Origin: Roseospira marina
GTDB taxonomy: Bacteria > Pseudomonadota > Alphaproteobacteria > Rhodospirillales > Rhodospirillaceae
Direction: 5' to 3'
Assembly (NCBI RefSeq): GCF_014197855.1
Contig: NZ_JACIGJ010000006.1
Coordinates: 1-64,000, forward strand
Length of the DNA stretch: 64,000 bases
Below, piece after piece: positions 18,182 through 27,070 of the stretch. Numbering within the stretch: the first letter of the stretch is position 1; each line of letters begins with the position of its first letter. Below the pieces are notes generated by a model. It did no database searches. It was not told the DNA's origin and saw nothing but the letters and a program-made list of their open reading frames with translations. Both the position numbers and the translations under genes were made by a program.

Positions 18182-19216
18182 ATGCCCAGCACGTTCGGGA
18201 CCCGCTTGACCGCTCTTGGCGCAGCCGCCCTTCTGGCCGCCGGCCTTGGGACGGGCGCGGCCACCACCCAGGCGCAGGAGACCACCAGCTACACCCTGGC
18301 GACCGCCACAACGGGCGGCACCTACTATCCGGTGGGCGTGGCCCTCGCCACGCTGACCAAGGTCAAGCTGGAACCGAAAACCGGGGTGTCCATGTCGGCG
18401 ATCACCTCCGCGGGCTCGGGCGAGAACGTCAAGCTGCTGCGCGAGGATCAGGCCCAGTTCGCCATTCTCCAGGGTCTCTATGGCAAGTGGGCCTGGAACG
18501 GCACGGGCGCGATGGAGAGCGAAGGCCCGCAGGAGTGGCTGCGCTCCGTCACCATGCTGTGGCAGAACGTCGAGCACTTCGGCATCCGCAGCGGCATGGC
18601 CTCGACCGGCACCGTCGCCGACCTCGCCAACCTGAAGGGGCGTGGCTTCTCCATCGGCAAGAAGAACTCGGGCACCGAGGGATCGGGCCGGGAGATCCTG
18701 ACCAACCTGGGCTATGACGTGGACGATCTGTTCGACGTCGCCTATCTGGGCTACGGCCCCAGCGCCGAGGCCTTCGTCAACGGCACCATAGACGGCTTCA
18801 ACATCCCCGCCGGGCCGCCGGTCGGCGCCATCACCCAGGCCTTCGCGGGCGCGGGCGACGACCTGACCATCCTGGACTTCACCGACGAGGACATAGCCAA
18901 GGCAAACGGCGAGGGCGAGTTGTGGACGCGCTTCGTGATCCCGGCCGGCACCTATCCGGGTCAGGGCAAGGACATCAACACCATCGCCCAGCCGAACATT
19001 CTGGCGGTGCATCAGGACGTGGACGAGGAGTCCGTCTACCAGATCACCAAAGCGATCTATGAGAACCTGCCGTTCCTGAACAACATTCACCCAGCGACCA
19101 AGGCCATGGCGCTGGACAAGGCCATTGCCGGCCTGCCCGCGCCGCTGCACCCGGGCGCCGCCCGCTACTTCGAGGAGCAGGGCGTGACCATCCCGGACCA
19201 GCTCAAGCCGGAGTGA
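18182..19216 (+). CDS. TAXI family TRAP transporter solute-binding protein
   Basis: 344 residues. The first 31 residues form a signal peptide (MPSTFGTRLTALGAAALLAAG then GTGAATTQAQ, cleavage likely after AQA/Q). The mature start TTSYTLATATTGGTYYPVGVA is diagnostic of TAXI receptors, followed by TSAGSGENVKLLREDQAQFAI. It should bind a carboxylate such as glutamate or 2-oxoglutarate in the periplasm. The ATG follows GGGGAGGATGTACGC. No TRAP membrane subunit (fused 4TM-12TM) is next to it, since a convergent GNAT gene follows. It may work with a permease encoded elsewhere. Confidence 0.9.
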   Translation: MPSTFGTRLTALGAAALLAAGLGTGAATTQAQETTSYTLATATTGGTYYPVGVALATLTKVKLEPKTGVSMSAITSAGSGENVKLLREDQAQFAILQGLYGKWAWNGTGAMESEGPQEWLRSVTMLWQNVEHFGIRSGMASTGTVADLANLKGRGFSIGKKNSGTEGSGREILTNLGYDVDDLFDVAYLGYGPSAEAFVNGTIDGFNIPAGPPVGAITQAFAGAGDDLTILDFTDEDIAKANGEGELWTRFVIPAGTYPGQGKDINTIAQPNILAVHQDVDEESVYQITKAIYENLPFLNNIHPATKAMALDKAIAGLPAPLHPGAARYFEEQGVTIPDQLKPE

Positions 19217-19259
19217 TCCACGCGCCAGGAGGCGGGTCGTGGGGTTCGCGGCCCGCCCT

Positions 19260-19874
19260 TCAGCGTCCCTGTCTGTGATCCAGCCGGCGCGCCCAGAAGG
19301 CCATGGGCTTCGGGCTTTCCGCCGTCTCGTCGAGATCCCGCCACGAGAACGTGCAGCGCGCCCCCGGCAGCGGCGCATAGCCCCGGTGGCACCAGAACGC
19401 ATCCAGCGGCACATAGTCGGCCGGCCGGCGCGGATGGTCCGCCGGACGCTGCACCGCGCAGAACACCGCATGGGTCATCCCGCCCAGGGCACGGGCGTGC
19501 GACTCCCGCGCCTCGAAGAATCCGACCCCGATGCCCCGGCCGCGCCACGCCGGCATCAGCACCGACTCCCCGAAATAGAACGTCGTCGCGACGTCGAGCC
19601 CCCCCGCCGTGACCGCCTCCCGCACCTCCGGCGGTTCGGCGACCAACGGCACACCCGTGGCCGCACCCACGACCGTGTCGCCGTCCAGCGCCGCGACCAG
19701 CACGCCGCCGTGGGCGTCCGCATACGTGCGCAGATAGCGCCGCTCGTAAGCCTCATCGCCGTCGTACAGATAGGGAAAGGCGCGGAACACCGCGATCCGC
19801 AGCCGCGCAAGGGCATCCAGGTGGGCGTCGAGATCGGCGCCGGTCAGCGCGCGCAGAGTGATGGGCATGGGCAC
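19260..19874 (-). CDS. GNAT family N-acetyltransferase
   Basis: 204 residues. The acetyl-CoA loop is WRGRGIGVGFFEARE near residue 118-132, preceded by FYFGESVLMPAWRG, and the N-terminal part carries the usual beta-strand and helix pattern (LDALARLRIAVFRAFPYLYDG). Substrate is unknown. It is convergent with the TAXI gene and divergent from the MT-A70 gene. A second ATG two codons in (19868) is equally possible as start. Confidence 0.8.
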   Translation of the reverse strand: MPMPITLRALTGADLDAHLDALARLRIAVFRAFPYLYDGDEAYERRYLRTYADAHGGVLVAALDGDTVVGAATGVPLVAEPPEVREAVTAGGLDVATTFYFGESVLMPAWRGRGIGVGFFEARESHARALGGMTHAVFCAVQRPADHPRRPADYVPLDAFWCHRGYAPLPGARCTFSWRDLDETAESPKPMAFWARRLDHRQGR

Positions 19875-19995
19875 GGGTCTCGGGATGGATGTGAACAGAG
19901 CGACGGGCCGGCGTCGCGCGCACGGCTCCCGGGATGCTACAGTGCCAGGGTGCCCGTGTCAGGGTGCCCTCGCCCACCCCGCTCCAGGATGGTCC

Positions 19996-20811
19996 GTGAC
20001 CCAGCCCCAGGCCCCGTCATCGTCTTCGTCTTCACCGCCAGGATCGCGCTCGTCGGCGCCCGTCGCCGCCCCGCCGGATCCCGCCGCCGAACTGCGCGCC
20101 CTGGCCGAGCAAGGGCGGTTCGCCACCCTGCTGGCCGATCCACCGTGGCGGTTCACCAACCGCACCGGCAAGATGGCGCCGGAGCATCGGCGATTGACCC
20201 GCTATGGCACGCTCGACACGCCCGCGATCGCCGCCCTGCCGGTGGCGGATCTGACGGTCGAGCCCGCACACTGCTACCTTTGGGTGCCGAACGCGCTGTT
20301 GCCGGATGGTCTGGCCGTGCTGGCCGCCTGGGGCTTCACGTACAAGACCAACCTGATCTGGCACAAGGTCCGCCGCGACGGCGGCAGTGACGGGCGCGGC
20401 GTCGGGTTCTACTTCCGCAATGTGACGGAGATGGTGCTGTTCGGCGTGCGCGGCCGCCATGCCCGCACGCTCGCGCCCGCCCGGCGGCAGGTCAACCTGT
20501 TCGCCAGCCTGAAGCAGGAGCACTCCCGCAAGCCGGACGCCCTGTATGAGCTGATCGAGGCCTGCTCACCCGGCCCGCGGCTGGAGCTGTTCGCGCGCGG
20601 CGTGCGCCCCGGGTGGGTCAGTTGGGGCAACCAGGCGCACGACGCCTACCGCCCCGACTGGGCCACCTACGCGAATCACAGCGGGGCCGCCCCCAGTGAC
20701 GCCTCCCAGAAGGGGGCGCCCCAGAAGGCCCCCCCCCATAATGGAGCCAACGCGAGCGAAGGACCGGGGACGGCGCTCACACACGACAACGCCGTCCGCC
20801 CGGATCCCTGA
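19996..20811 (+). CDS. MT-A70 family DNA/RNA adenine N6-methyltransferase
   Basis: 271 residues if the GTG at 19996 is the start. The catalytic motif DPPW is at residues 48-51 within LLADPPWRF, followed by YGTLDTPAI, HCYLWVPNALLPDG, WGFTYKTNLIWHK, GVGFYFRNVTEMVLFGVRG and KPDALYELIEACSPGPRLELFAR, in the order typical of prokaryotic MT-A70 proteins. These transfer methyl from S-adenosylmethionine to N6 of adenine. No restriction endonuclease or phage gene is adjacent, so it is an orphan. Start is uncertain: the first 25 residues are Ser/Pro-rich, and an earlier ATG at 19858 would overlap the divergent GNAT gene. Confidence 0.85.
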   Translation: MTQPQAPSSSSSSPPGSRSSAPVAAPPDPAAELRALAEQGRFATLLADPPWRFTNRTGKMAPEHRRLTRYGTLDTPAIAALPVADLTVEPAHCYLWVPNALLPDGLAVLAAWGFTYKTNLIWHKVRRDGGSDGRGVGFYFRNVTEMVLFGVRGRHARTLAPARRQVNLFASLKQEHSRKPDALYELIEACSPGPRLELFARGVRPGWVSWGNQAHDAYRPDWATYANHSGAAPSDASQKGAPQKAPPHNGANASEGPGTALTHDNAVRPDP

Positions 20812-20854
20812 CCCGGACGGGGATGGCGTCGCGTCGCCCGTGAACGGTTTGAGA

Positions 20855-21229
20855 TTAACGAGTTTTCTGGCCCGCGTAGCAGCCGTCGCGCGCGCAGACC
20901 TTAAGCTGCCCCGGTCGGTTGATCCAGAGGGCCGTCACATTATCGAGCTGGCGATGGTCCATCGGAAGGACCCGGGCGGCGTGGGAATCGTTGCGCCAGA
21001 TCCAGGCGTTGCAGATATTGCGCACGGCAATCGGCTTGCAGGCTTCCTGTCCCGCCGCGATGAACGCCGCGTCGGTTTTCGCATCGGGGCAGACCACCAG
21101 GGCAATGGTGCCGTACACGCCGACCACGTTGCACGTGTCGGTTTCCGGCGTGGCTTGGGCGGGCGCGGACATCGCAAGCCCAGTTGTCATCAGACCGGCC
21201 AAAAGGACTACCCACTTCAGATTTCGCAT
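20855..21229 (-). CDS. Small secreted protein with six cysteines, unknown
   Basis: 124 residues. Residues 1-26 are a signal peptide (MRNLKWVVLLAGLMTTGLAM, then SAPAQA, cut likely after AQA). The mature part has six cysteines at 33, 47, 64, 73, 112 and 117, enough for three disulphides, and the motif NICNAWIWRNDSHAARV. No family is recognised. It is probably periplasmic. A longer frame exists upstream but runs through degenerate repeats with no ribosome site. It is convergent with the MT-A70 gene. Confidence 0.65.
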   Translation of the reverse strand: MRNLKWVVLLAGLMTTGLAMSAPAQATPETDTCNVVGVYGTIALVVCPDAKTDAAFIAAGQEACKPIAVRNICNAWIWRNDSHAARVLPMDHRQLDNVTALWINRPGQLKVCARDGCYAGQKTR

Positions 21230-21303
21230 CGCTTGCCACCTGTCGTCGTTACGCGGTCTGCCCCGGCACGTCCGCCGGTCCACCCGGACCCTGCCAACCC
21301 AAT

Positions 21304-21349
21304 CACGCGAGCCAGGGCACGCAAGCCAGGGCACGCGGACCCAAGCACG
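21304..21349. repeat. Degenerate tandem repeat, 14-bp unit
   Basis: Units CACGCGAGCCAGGG (21304), CACGCAAGCCAGGG (21318), CACGCGGACCCAAG (21332) and the start of a fourth at 21346. It lies upstream of the small secreted-protein gene. A second irregular series of TAGGGT-like words follows at about 21472-21500. Confidence 0.7.
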
Positions 21350-21602
21350 CGGGTGACGCCCGCCGAACGGTGGCGGAAGAGCCACCCTGGGGCGCACGGG
21401 CCGGGGTTCAGACGCGCGAGATGCGGGCACCCTGCTTTTTTGTGACGCGCGCGTCAACCACCTCGATGGTCTAGGGTAGGGATAGGGTGAAGGCTAGGGT
21501 GATGCCGGGCCGATGGGCCCGGCTATCAGCCGGCGCGGCCCATGGTTCCGGTGCCGCGGCCATGGGATCCCGCGCGACGTGACACCGACCGCTCCGCCGG
21601 TG

Positions 21603-22193
21603 TCACGCCGACTCGACACGGACGCGCAACAGCACGGGTGCGGGAGGCAACGCCGCCAGAATCGCCAGCAGATCGGCCCGAGGCAGGGCGATACAGCCGG
21701 CGGTCGGATGCAGGCCATGGCGGCCGGCGGAATCGGCGCGGGCGCAATGCAGGAAAATGGCGCTGCCCTGGCCGGGGACCGGCGGGGCGTCGTTGTGCCC
21801 GAGCACGACCACGACGTCGTAAAGCGGATCGTCCCGCCACAGCGTCTCGTGCCCGGCGGGGTGCGGCAAGGTCACGAGCCGGTTGTAGTCCGCGTGCCCG
21901 GGGTCGTCACACCAGGCCATCGTCGGCGTGAGAGGGGCGACCGAAAGTCCGGACCGGCCCACATCCGGCGATGCCGGCACGCGGTCGGCCCGGTGGAACA
22001 CGCGCCGCAGCGGCCATGTGCCCAAGGGCGTCGCGCCATCGCCCTCCCGCTTCGCGGCAGTCACCCCGGCGCGACCGAGCGCACAGGGCCAGCGCCGCCC
22101 GTCCGGCCCGCGCAGCCAGCCGTTCGCGCCCACGTCAAGCGCGACGGCCGACGGATCGCCCGCCACGCCGACGGTCAGACTGTCGGGCGTCAC
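21603..22193 (-). CDS. L,D-transpeptidase (YkuD-type, COG3786-like)
   Basis: 196 residues. The catalytic part is LHC at 149-150 and HPTAGCIALPRADL with the nucleophile Cys167; the substrate segment GDGATPLGTWPLRRVFHRADR near 51-71 is typical of the short alphaproteobacterial subgroup. Known family members cross-link or trim peptidoglycan peptides. There is no obvious signal peptide. Its start overlaps the stop of the upstream 541-residue gene by 4 nt (ATGA), so the two are translationally coupled. Confidence 0.85.
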   Translation of the reverse strand: MTPDSLTVGVAGDPSAVALDVGANGWLRGPDGRRWPCALGRAGVTAAKREGDGATPLGTWPLRRVFHRADRVPASPDVGRSGLSVAPLTPTMAWCDDPGHADYNRLVTLPHPAGHETLWRDDPLYDVVVVLGHNDAPPVPGQGSAIFLHCARADSAGRHGLHPTAGCIALPRADLLAILAALPPAPVLLRVRVESA

Positions 22194-23815
22194 GACGTCG
22201 GCGTCTCGGCGTCGCGCAGCGCGTCATAGCGGCGCATGGCGTCCATCACCCGGTCGGAGAACCAGGGCTGCATGGCCACGGGCGCGCTCGCCTCGATCGC
22301 GCGGGTGGGGGCCGCGCGAGTGTGGGCCGCGCGGTCGGGTGTCGTGGACGCAGACGCCGTGTCGGTCAGAGGCATGGCGCGGAAGTCGAGGTCTCCGGCA
22401 CCGTGAACCGGCGGCGTCACGGCCTGCGCGGCCTCCTGGGCGACCCGTTCCCCCTGGCGCGCCGCGACGGTCGCAAGCGTTTCGCCACGCTCCATCAGCC
22501 CGGCCATGGTCGCCGCATCGGGCAACACACCGGCCAGGGCCCGGCCACCGCCCGCGCCGACCGTTCCGTGGGACCGCTCCGCACTCGCGCGGGTCCGGGC
22601 GGTCTCCACCTGCCGGTTGGGCCGCGCGCGGTAGTCGGCCAGCGTCATCCCGGTCGGCCGGTTGTCGGGGGTGGTGGACCCGCTGGCCGGACCGGCCGGA
22701 ACCTGCGCCAGAGCCTCCGCCTGGGATTGGCCCTGACTTTGGGCGGCCTGCGCGGCGGCGAGGGCCTGGGCCTGGGCTTGCGCTTGGGCGAGACGAAGGC
22801 GCTGCGCCTCCCGTCCCCGGCGGATGGACTCCGGCATGGCCGGTTCGGAGGATTGGCGGCCGCTGTCCCGGTCGGACGCGCCACCGGAAAAGTTCTGATT
22901 CGGGGTCTGGGTCATGTCCTCGCTCTGTGTGTCCGGGCTGCTCGGCGCGGCGGCCGGAATCGCGGATCGGCCGGCGCCATCCGCCGCCGCGAGCGCGACC
23001 GAGCCGGCCGCCGTCCGCCCAGCCGGGTCGCCACCGCCGCGCGGCGCGCCCCCGTTCTGGGACACGAACGCAGCCAGGGCAGCGGACTGGGCGCTGTTCA
23101 GGGTCAGTATATCGCCCGTCGACCCGGCCGGCGCATCGGCGCGACCCGCGAGCCCCGACGCGAAGGCGTCGGCCAGCAGTTGCCCGCCGAGCGGCGCCCC
23201 GGCACCGGATGGGGTACCGGCAAGGGCCACGGTCCCGGTTGGGGGCGGCGACGCGGCGGCAAGCATGGCCGCCGACGATGGGGCCGAAGAGCGCGCGAAC
23301 ACGCTGGTATGGGCGCCGTCGCGGTCCAGCGAGGAAATGAACGGGCCGCGTGCCGCTCCGGATCCGGCGGAGGCCAGTTGCGTCGCGTCCGCCTCCCCCG
23401 TCAACAGGGTGCCGCCGAGCGGCGCGGACGCTACGTTGGCGTCGCCTCCGGCCACGGCCGGATCGTCCCCGAAGAGGGACCCCACCGCCCCCATGGCGAT
23501 CTGCGTGGCGTCGCCGCCGGCCGTCTCGCTCAGCGCCATGCTGACGACACCGACCCCGGCGCCGATCGGGCCGCCGAACAGGGCCCCCCCGGCGACCTGG
23601 GCGAACCCGGTGATGGTATCGCCCGTCAGCTCGCGATAGATCGACCCGACCAGCGGAATGTGCTGGAGCGGGTTGAAGATGTCGAGGACGTCCCAGAAGC
23701 TGAAACTGTTCACGACATCGTCGAAGCTGTAGTACGGCTGCCCCTCGTACACGGGACGAGGCGCCACGCGCGAACCCGGAGCCACTGTATCGGATGCGAC
23801 GGCATCAACGGCCAT
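22190..23815 (-). CDS. Conserved hypothetical protein with GxxxG-type hydrophobic segment and Ala/Gln-rich body
   Basis: 541 residues from the ATG at 23815; a longer frame upstream lacks a ribosome site. Residues about 25-110 are the ordered part: YYSFDDVVNSFSFWDVLDIF, NPLQHIPLVGSIYRELTGD and a Gly/Ala-rich hydrophobic stretch GGALFGGPIGAGVGVVSMAL. I recall similar proteins in Rhodospirillales but no function. The rest is low complexity, rich in Ala, Ser, Gly and Pro, with a Gln/Ala run near residues 350-380. The gene is coupled by a 4-nt overlap to an L,D-transpeptidase, which hints at an envelope role. It is divergent from lolA. Confidence 0.7.
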   Translation of the reverse strand: MAVDAVASDTVAPGSRVAPRPVYEGQPYYSFDDVVNSFSFWDVLDIFNPLQHIPLVGSIYRELTGDTITGFAQVAGGALFGGPIGAGVGVVSMALSETAGGDATQIAMGAVGSLFGDDPAVAGGDANVASAPLGGTLLTGEADATQLASAGSGAARGPFISSLDRDGAHTSVFARSSAPSSAAMLAAASPPPTGTVALAGTPSGAGAPLGGQLLADAFASGLAGRADAPAGSTGDILTLNSAQSAALAAFVSQNGGAPRGGGDPAGRTAAGSVALAAADGAGRSAIPAAAPSSPDTQSEDMTQTPNQNFSGGASDRDSGRQSSEPAMPESIRRGREAQRLRLAQAQAQAQALAAAQAAQSQGQSQAEALAQVPAGPASGSTTPDNRPTGMTLADYRARPNRQVETARTRASAERSHGTVGAGGGRALAGVLPDAATMAGLMERGETLATVAARQGERVAQEAAQAVTPPVHGAGDLDFRAMPLTDTASASTTPDRAAHTRAAPTRAIEASAPVAMQPWFSDRVMDAMRRYDALRDAETPTS

Positions 23816-24068
23816 AGGGCGATCCTCCTTGCGCAGGCTCAGGCAACCGCCGTGCCAACGCGGAACGCCCCGGCCCCAAAGGGGTGCGGGACGCGCCATT
23901 CCCGTCCCACGACAGGATTCGGGCAGAAAAGGGGCCATTCGATGGCGGAGCCTCGGCAGAAGTTGCCGGGCGCTCCGCCCCTTTTTCACGCCATAATCCG
24001 GCGCTAGGGTTGCGCCCCTGTCCGGATAAGACCGGTTGCCGCCCCCGTTTATCCCGTGAGGAGCCGCC

Positions 24069-24743
24069 ATGTCCCGCCCGACCCGCCGCGCCTGCCTGTC
24101 CGCCGCCGCCACCCTGGTCGCCGGTCTCGCGGTCGCGGGCGGCCCGTTCGTCCCCGCCGCCCAGGCCCAGAGCAGCCGGGCCCAGCCCTACCTGATGACC
24201 ACGCAGGAGGCCGTCCGCCTGAAGCAGGCGGCCGCGTATCTGAACACCGTCCAGTCGATGCGCGCGCGCTTCGCCCAGACCTCGTCGCGCGGCAACTACG
24301 TCGAGGGGACGGTCTACATGCGGCGCCCGGGCCGGCTGCGCATCGAATACGATCCGCCGGCGCAGATCCTGGTCGTCGCCAACGGCTCCTACGTCATCTA
24401 CGAGGACGGGGAACTGGAACAGGTCAACTACATCGGCCTGGGCGACACGCCGCTCGGCATCCTGTTGCGCGAGGAGGTCGAGTTCACGGACCCGGACATC
24501 ACCGTGACCGGCATGCGCCACGGCGGCGGTCTGCTTGAGATCGATCTGGTCGAGACCGAGGATCCGGGTCAGGGCGTGCTGACGCTGGTGTTCGCCGACA
24601 GCCCGATGGAACTGCGCCAATGGCGGGTGCGGGATGCCCAGAACATCGAGGTGACGGTGACCCTGTTCGCGCCCCGATTCGGGGTGGACCTGGACTCTGA
24701 CCTGTTCAAATATCAGGAAAAGGCCGGCTTCCAACGGCAATAG
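24069..24743 (+). CDS. lolA: Outer-membrane lipoprotein carrier protein LolA
   Basis: 224 residues. The N-terminus MSRPTRRACLSAAATLVAGL is a signal peptide with a twin-arginine-like TRRACLS, cut near AQAQ/SS. The mature part has LKQAAAYLNTVQSMRARFAQ, GTVYMRRPGRLRIEYDPP, VVANGSYVIYEDGELEQV and a C-terminal WRVRDAQNIEVTVTLF, all typical of LolA. It would ferry lipoproteins through the periplasm from LolCDE to the outer membrane. GAGGAGCCGCC precedes the ATG. The gene is single. Confidence 0.92.
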   Translation: MSRPTRRACLSAAATLVAGLAVAGGPFVPAAQAQSSRAQPYLMTTQEAVRLKQAAAYLNTVQSMRARFAQTSSRGNYVEGTVYMRRPGRLRIEYDPPAQILVVANGSYVIYEDGELEQVNYIGLGDTPLGILLREEVEFTDPDITVTGMRHGGGLLEIDLVETEDPGQGVLTLVFADSPMELRQWRVRDAQNIEVTVTLFAPRFGVDLDSDLFKYQEKAGFQRQ

Positions 24744-24760
24744 GCAGCACGCGGCGGATC

Positions 24761-24782
24761 GCGGGTGGCGCGCGCCACCCGC
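24761..24782. terminator. Bidirectional palindrome between lolA and the glutamine-synthetase-like gene
   Basis: GCGGGTGGCGC (24761-24771) is followed directly by its complement GCGCCACCCGC (24772-24782), a perfect 22-nt palindrome. It lies between two convergent genes, which fits a shared terminator, although T runs are absent. Confidence 0.5.
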
Positions 24783-24830
24783 CCGACCACGGCCGTCAGC
24801 CGAGCTTTTCCGGTCAGCCCGCCTTGCCGG

Positions 24831-26153
24831 TCAGTACGCCGCCGCGTACCGGTCGCAGATCGCCTCCTTCGACAGACCGTCCATGAGCCCGATCTCGGTC
24901 CGCTTGTGGATCTCGAACGCGGTCAGCAGATCATCGCCGAACGCCGCATGCGCCCAGGTGCTGTCCATCAGCCGGGACAGCGCCGCGTCGAGGCTTTGCG
25001 GCAGCCGCTCCACACCAAGATAGGACAGCGCGGCGGTGTCCAGCTCCGCCAGATCGCGGTCCGTCACCGCCGGCGCCGACAGGCCGTCGTCCAGGCCCGA
25101 CAGGCCGGCGTTCAGCAGCGCCGCCAGCACCAGATAGGGACTCGCGGCCCCGTCGGCGGCGCGAAACTCGAAGTGGAACTTGCGCGCCATGTCCACCGCG
25201 TCGGTGGCGCCGAACACCGGGCAGATGCGCACCCCGGCCTCGCGGTCCTGGCTGCCGAGATTGTTGAACGCGGCGCTCCAACGGTGCGGCGTCAGCCGGT
25301 AGTACGACGGCACCGACGCGGCGGTCAGCGCCAGATAATCCGGCATGTGCTTCAGCAGGCCGGCGACGAACGCGCCCGCCGTCGCGGACATGGCATTGGG
25401 CCGCGCCGGATCGTAGGACACCGGCTGGCCGTCCGCATCCAACAGGCTGAAGTGGATGTGCACACCATTGCCGACGCTGGCCGGATCCAGGATGGGCGCG
25501 AAGCTGGCCCGCGCGCCCAGGCCGCGCGCGGTGGCGCGCACCAGCTCGCGCAGGATCACGGCCTCATCGGCGGCGCGCAGCGCAGGCTTCGGCCCGACCG
25601 TGACCTCGCACTGCCCGGGCCCGTACTCCGGCATGAAGGTGTCAATGGACAGACCGGCCGCGTCGAGCACCGCCATCACCCGGTTGCCGAACGGACCGAG
25701 CCGGCGGTACGCCCGCAGGCCATAGCCCAGGCCGGGCTGGGCCTCCGTCCCGAAGTAGTGGAACTCGTGCTCGAACGTGGCCTGGATGGTCAGGCCGTGG
25801 CGCTCCCACAAGCGGTCGGCGGCGGCGGCCAACTGCCCGCGCAGGCAACAGGACCACGGCGTCCCGTCGAGCTGGCAGACGGTGCCCAGCACGAACGACT
25901 CGTCCACGCCGAACGCCGGCAGATCGAGGTCCACCTGCGTCCGCCAGTCGGGCCGGATGTACAGATCGCCGAACGCCCCCCAGGGCGACGGGGCGATGGG
26001 GCCGAACGCCGTGATGAACACATTGGTCGGCGTCCAGCCGACGCCGGTGTCGCGGCGCGCGTCCATGGCCGAGCGGGGCATCGCCTTGCCGCGCACCTGA
26101 CCGGCAATGTCGTTGGTGCACACCATGATGAGGTCGGTCTCGGCACGCGCCAT
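24831..26153 (-). CDS. Glutamine synthetase family protein (gamma-glutamyl ligase)
   Basis: 440 residues from the ATG at 26153. The catalytic domain is seen in FEHEFHYFG, MPEYGPGQCEVTVGP, NGVHIHFSLLDADG, YLALTAASVPSYYRLTPHRW and FEFRAADGAASPYLVLAAL. These match the GS fold but the sequence lacks the Tyr-adenylylation segment of GlnA. It probably ligates glutamate to an amine (PuuA, GlnT and similar) rather than to ammonia. It starts 2 nt after the stop of the RpiR regulator, which suggests one transcript. A divergent ABC amino-acid binding protein may supply its substrate. Confidence 0.85.
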   Translation of the reverse strand: MARAETDLIMVCTNDIAGQVRGKAMPRSAMDARRDTGVGWTPTNVFITAFGPIAPSPWGAFGDLYIRPDWRTQVDLDLPAFGVDESFVLGTVCQLDGTPWSCCLRGQLAAAADRLWERHGLTIQATFEHEFHYFGTEAQPGLGYGLRAYRRLGPFGNRVMAVLDAAGLSIDTFMPEYGPGQCEVTVGPKPALRAADEAVILRELVRATARGLGARASFAPILDPASVGNGVHIHFSLLDADGQPVSYDPARPNAMSATAGAFVAGLLKHMPDYLALTAASVPSYYRLTPHRWSAAFNNLGSQDREAGVRICPVFGATDAVDMARKFHFEFRAADGAASPYLVLAALLNAGLSGLDDGLSAPAVTDRDLAELDTAALSYLGVERLPQSLDAALSRLMDSTWAHAAFGDDLLTAFEIHKRTEIGLMDGLSKEAICDRYAAAY

Positions 26154-26155
26154 GC

Positions 26156-27070
26156 TTACTCCTCCTGCTTGCCGGTACCCGGCCAGGCCCGGCGAAGATC
26201 GGTTTCGATGCAGTCCATCGCCTCGCACTCCGCGAGGCGGGCTTTCAGCGCCGGCCCGAGGCGCTCCGCCAGGGCGCCGACCAGCGCCTCGACGAACACG
26301 AGCGGCACCGCGTAGCTGTCCATCAGAGACGGCGAGGCCGTCGGCAGCCGGAACAGATGCTCCGCCCCGAAGTCGCCGGGCTCCGCCCAGGGGTCGGACA
26401 GCGCCACCACGCTGGCCCCCCGCTCGGCGGCGAGGCGGCAGAACCGCTGCACGGTGCGCTGGTAACGGCGGATATCGGCCACGATCACCACGGAGCGGGC
26501 GTCGACCTCCAGCAGATAGCGCGACCAGACGTCCGGCTGCCCGCTGACCATCTGCACGCCGTCGCGCAAAACGCCCAGGTAGTCCACCAGAAGCCCGATG
26601 ATGTGGTGCGAGTAGCGCCCGCCGATGCAGTAGATGCGGCGCTTCGGATCAGCCAGCGTCTCCACGACCTGGCGGAAATCGGCGTCCACCACGCCGTCGA
26701 AGCTGCGGGTCAGGTTGCCGGCGGAGCGCTCCAGCATGCGCTGCAGGAAAGGAGACGCCTTATCCTCGGTCGCCTGGAACGCAGACAGGCGGTCGGACGG
26801 CGAGTGCAGCAAGCGGTTCAGATCGCCTTTGATGGCCTCCTGAAACTCGCCGTAGCCCTCCAGGCCCAGGCGCTGCACCAGGCGCAGCACGGTTGCCGTG
26901 CTGACGCCGGAGCGGTCGGCGAGGCTGGCCACGGTGGTCAGGGCTGAAATCGGGTAGTCGCGCAGAATCTCCCGGGCGACATCCTTTTCCCGCCGTCCCA
27001 GGGTTTCGAACATCTGCTGAAGCCGCGTGGCCACGCTGTCCAGGCCGTCGGCGCGAGGGTCGGGTCGCAC
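26156..27070 (-). CDS. RpiR/MurR family transcriptional regulator
   Basis: 304 residues if the GTG at 27070 is used, which lies 11 nt after GGAGG; an in-frame GTG at 27097 has no ribosome site. The N-terminal HTH_6 domain (about 1-80) has LTTVASLADRSGVSTATVLR and the C-terminal SIS domain (about 115-255) has RIYCIGGRYSHHIIGLL, RSVVIVADIRRYQRTV and GASVVALSDPWAEP. The family senses phosphosugars or other ligands through the SIS domain. It precedes the glutamine-synthetase-like gene by 2 nt and is divergent from the binding-protein gene, and so likely controls both. Confidence 0.88.
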   Translation of the reverse strand: MRPDPRADGLDSVATRLQQMFETLGRREKDVAREILRDYPISALTTVASLADRSGVSTATVLRLVQRLGLEGYGEFQEAIKGDLNRLLHSPSDRLSAFQATEDKASPFLQRMLERSAGNLTRSFDGVVDADFRQVVETLADPKRRIYCIGGRYSHHIIGLLVDYLGVLRDGVQMVSGQPDVWSRYLLEVDARSVVIVADIRRYQRTVQRFCRLAAERGASVVALSDPWAEPGDFGAEHLFRLPTASPSLMDSYAVPLVFVEALVGALAERLGPALKARLAECEAMDCIETDLRRAWPGTGKQEE

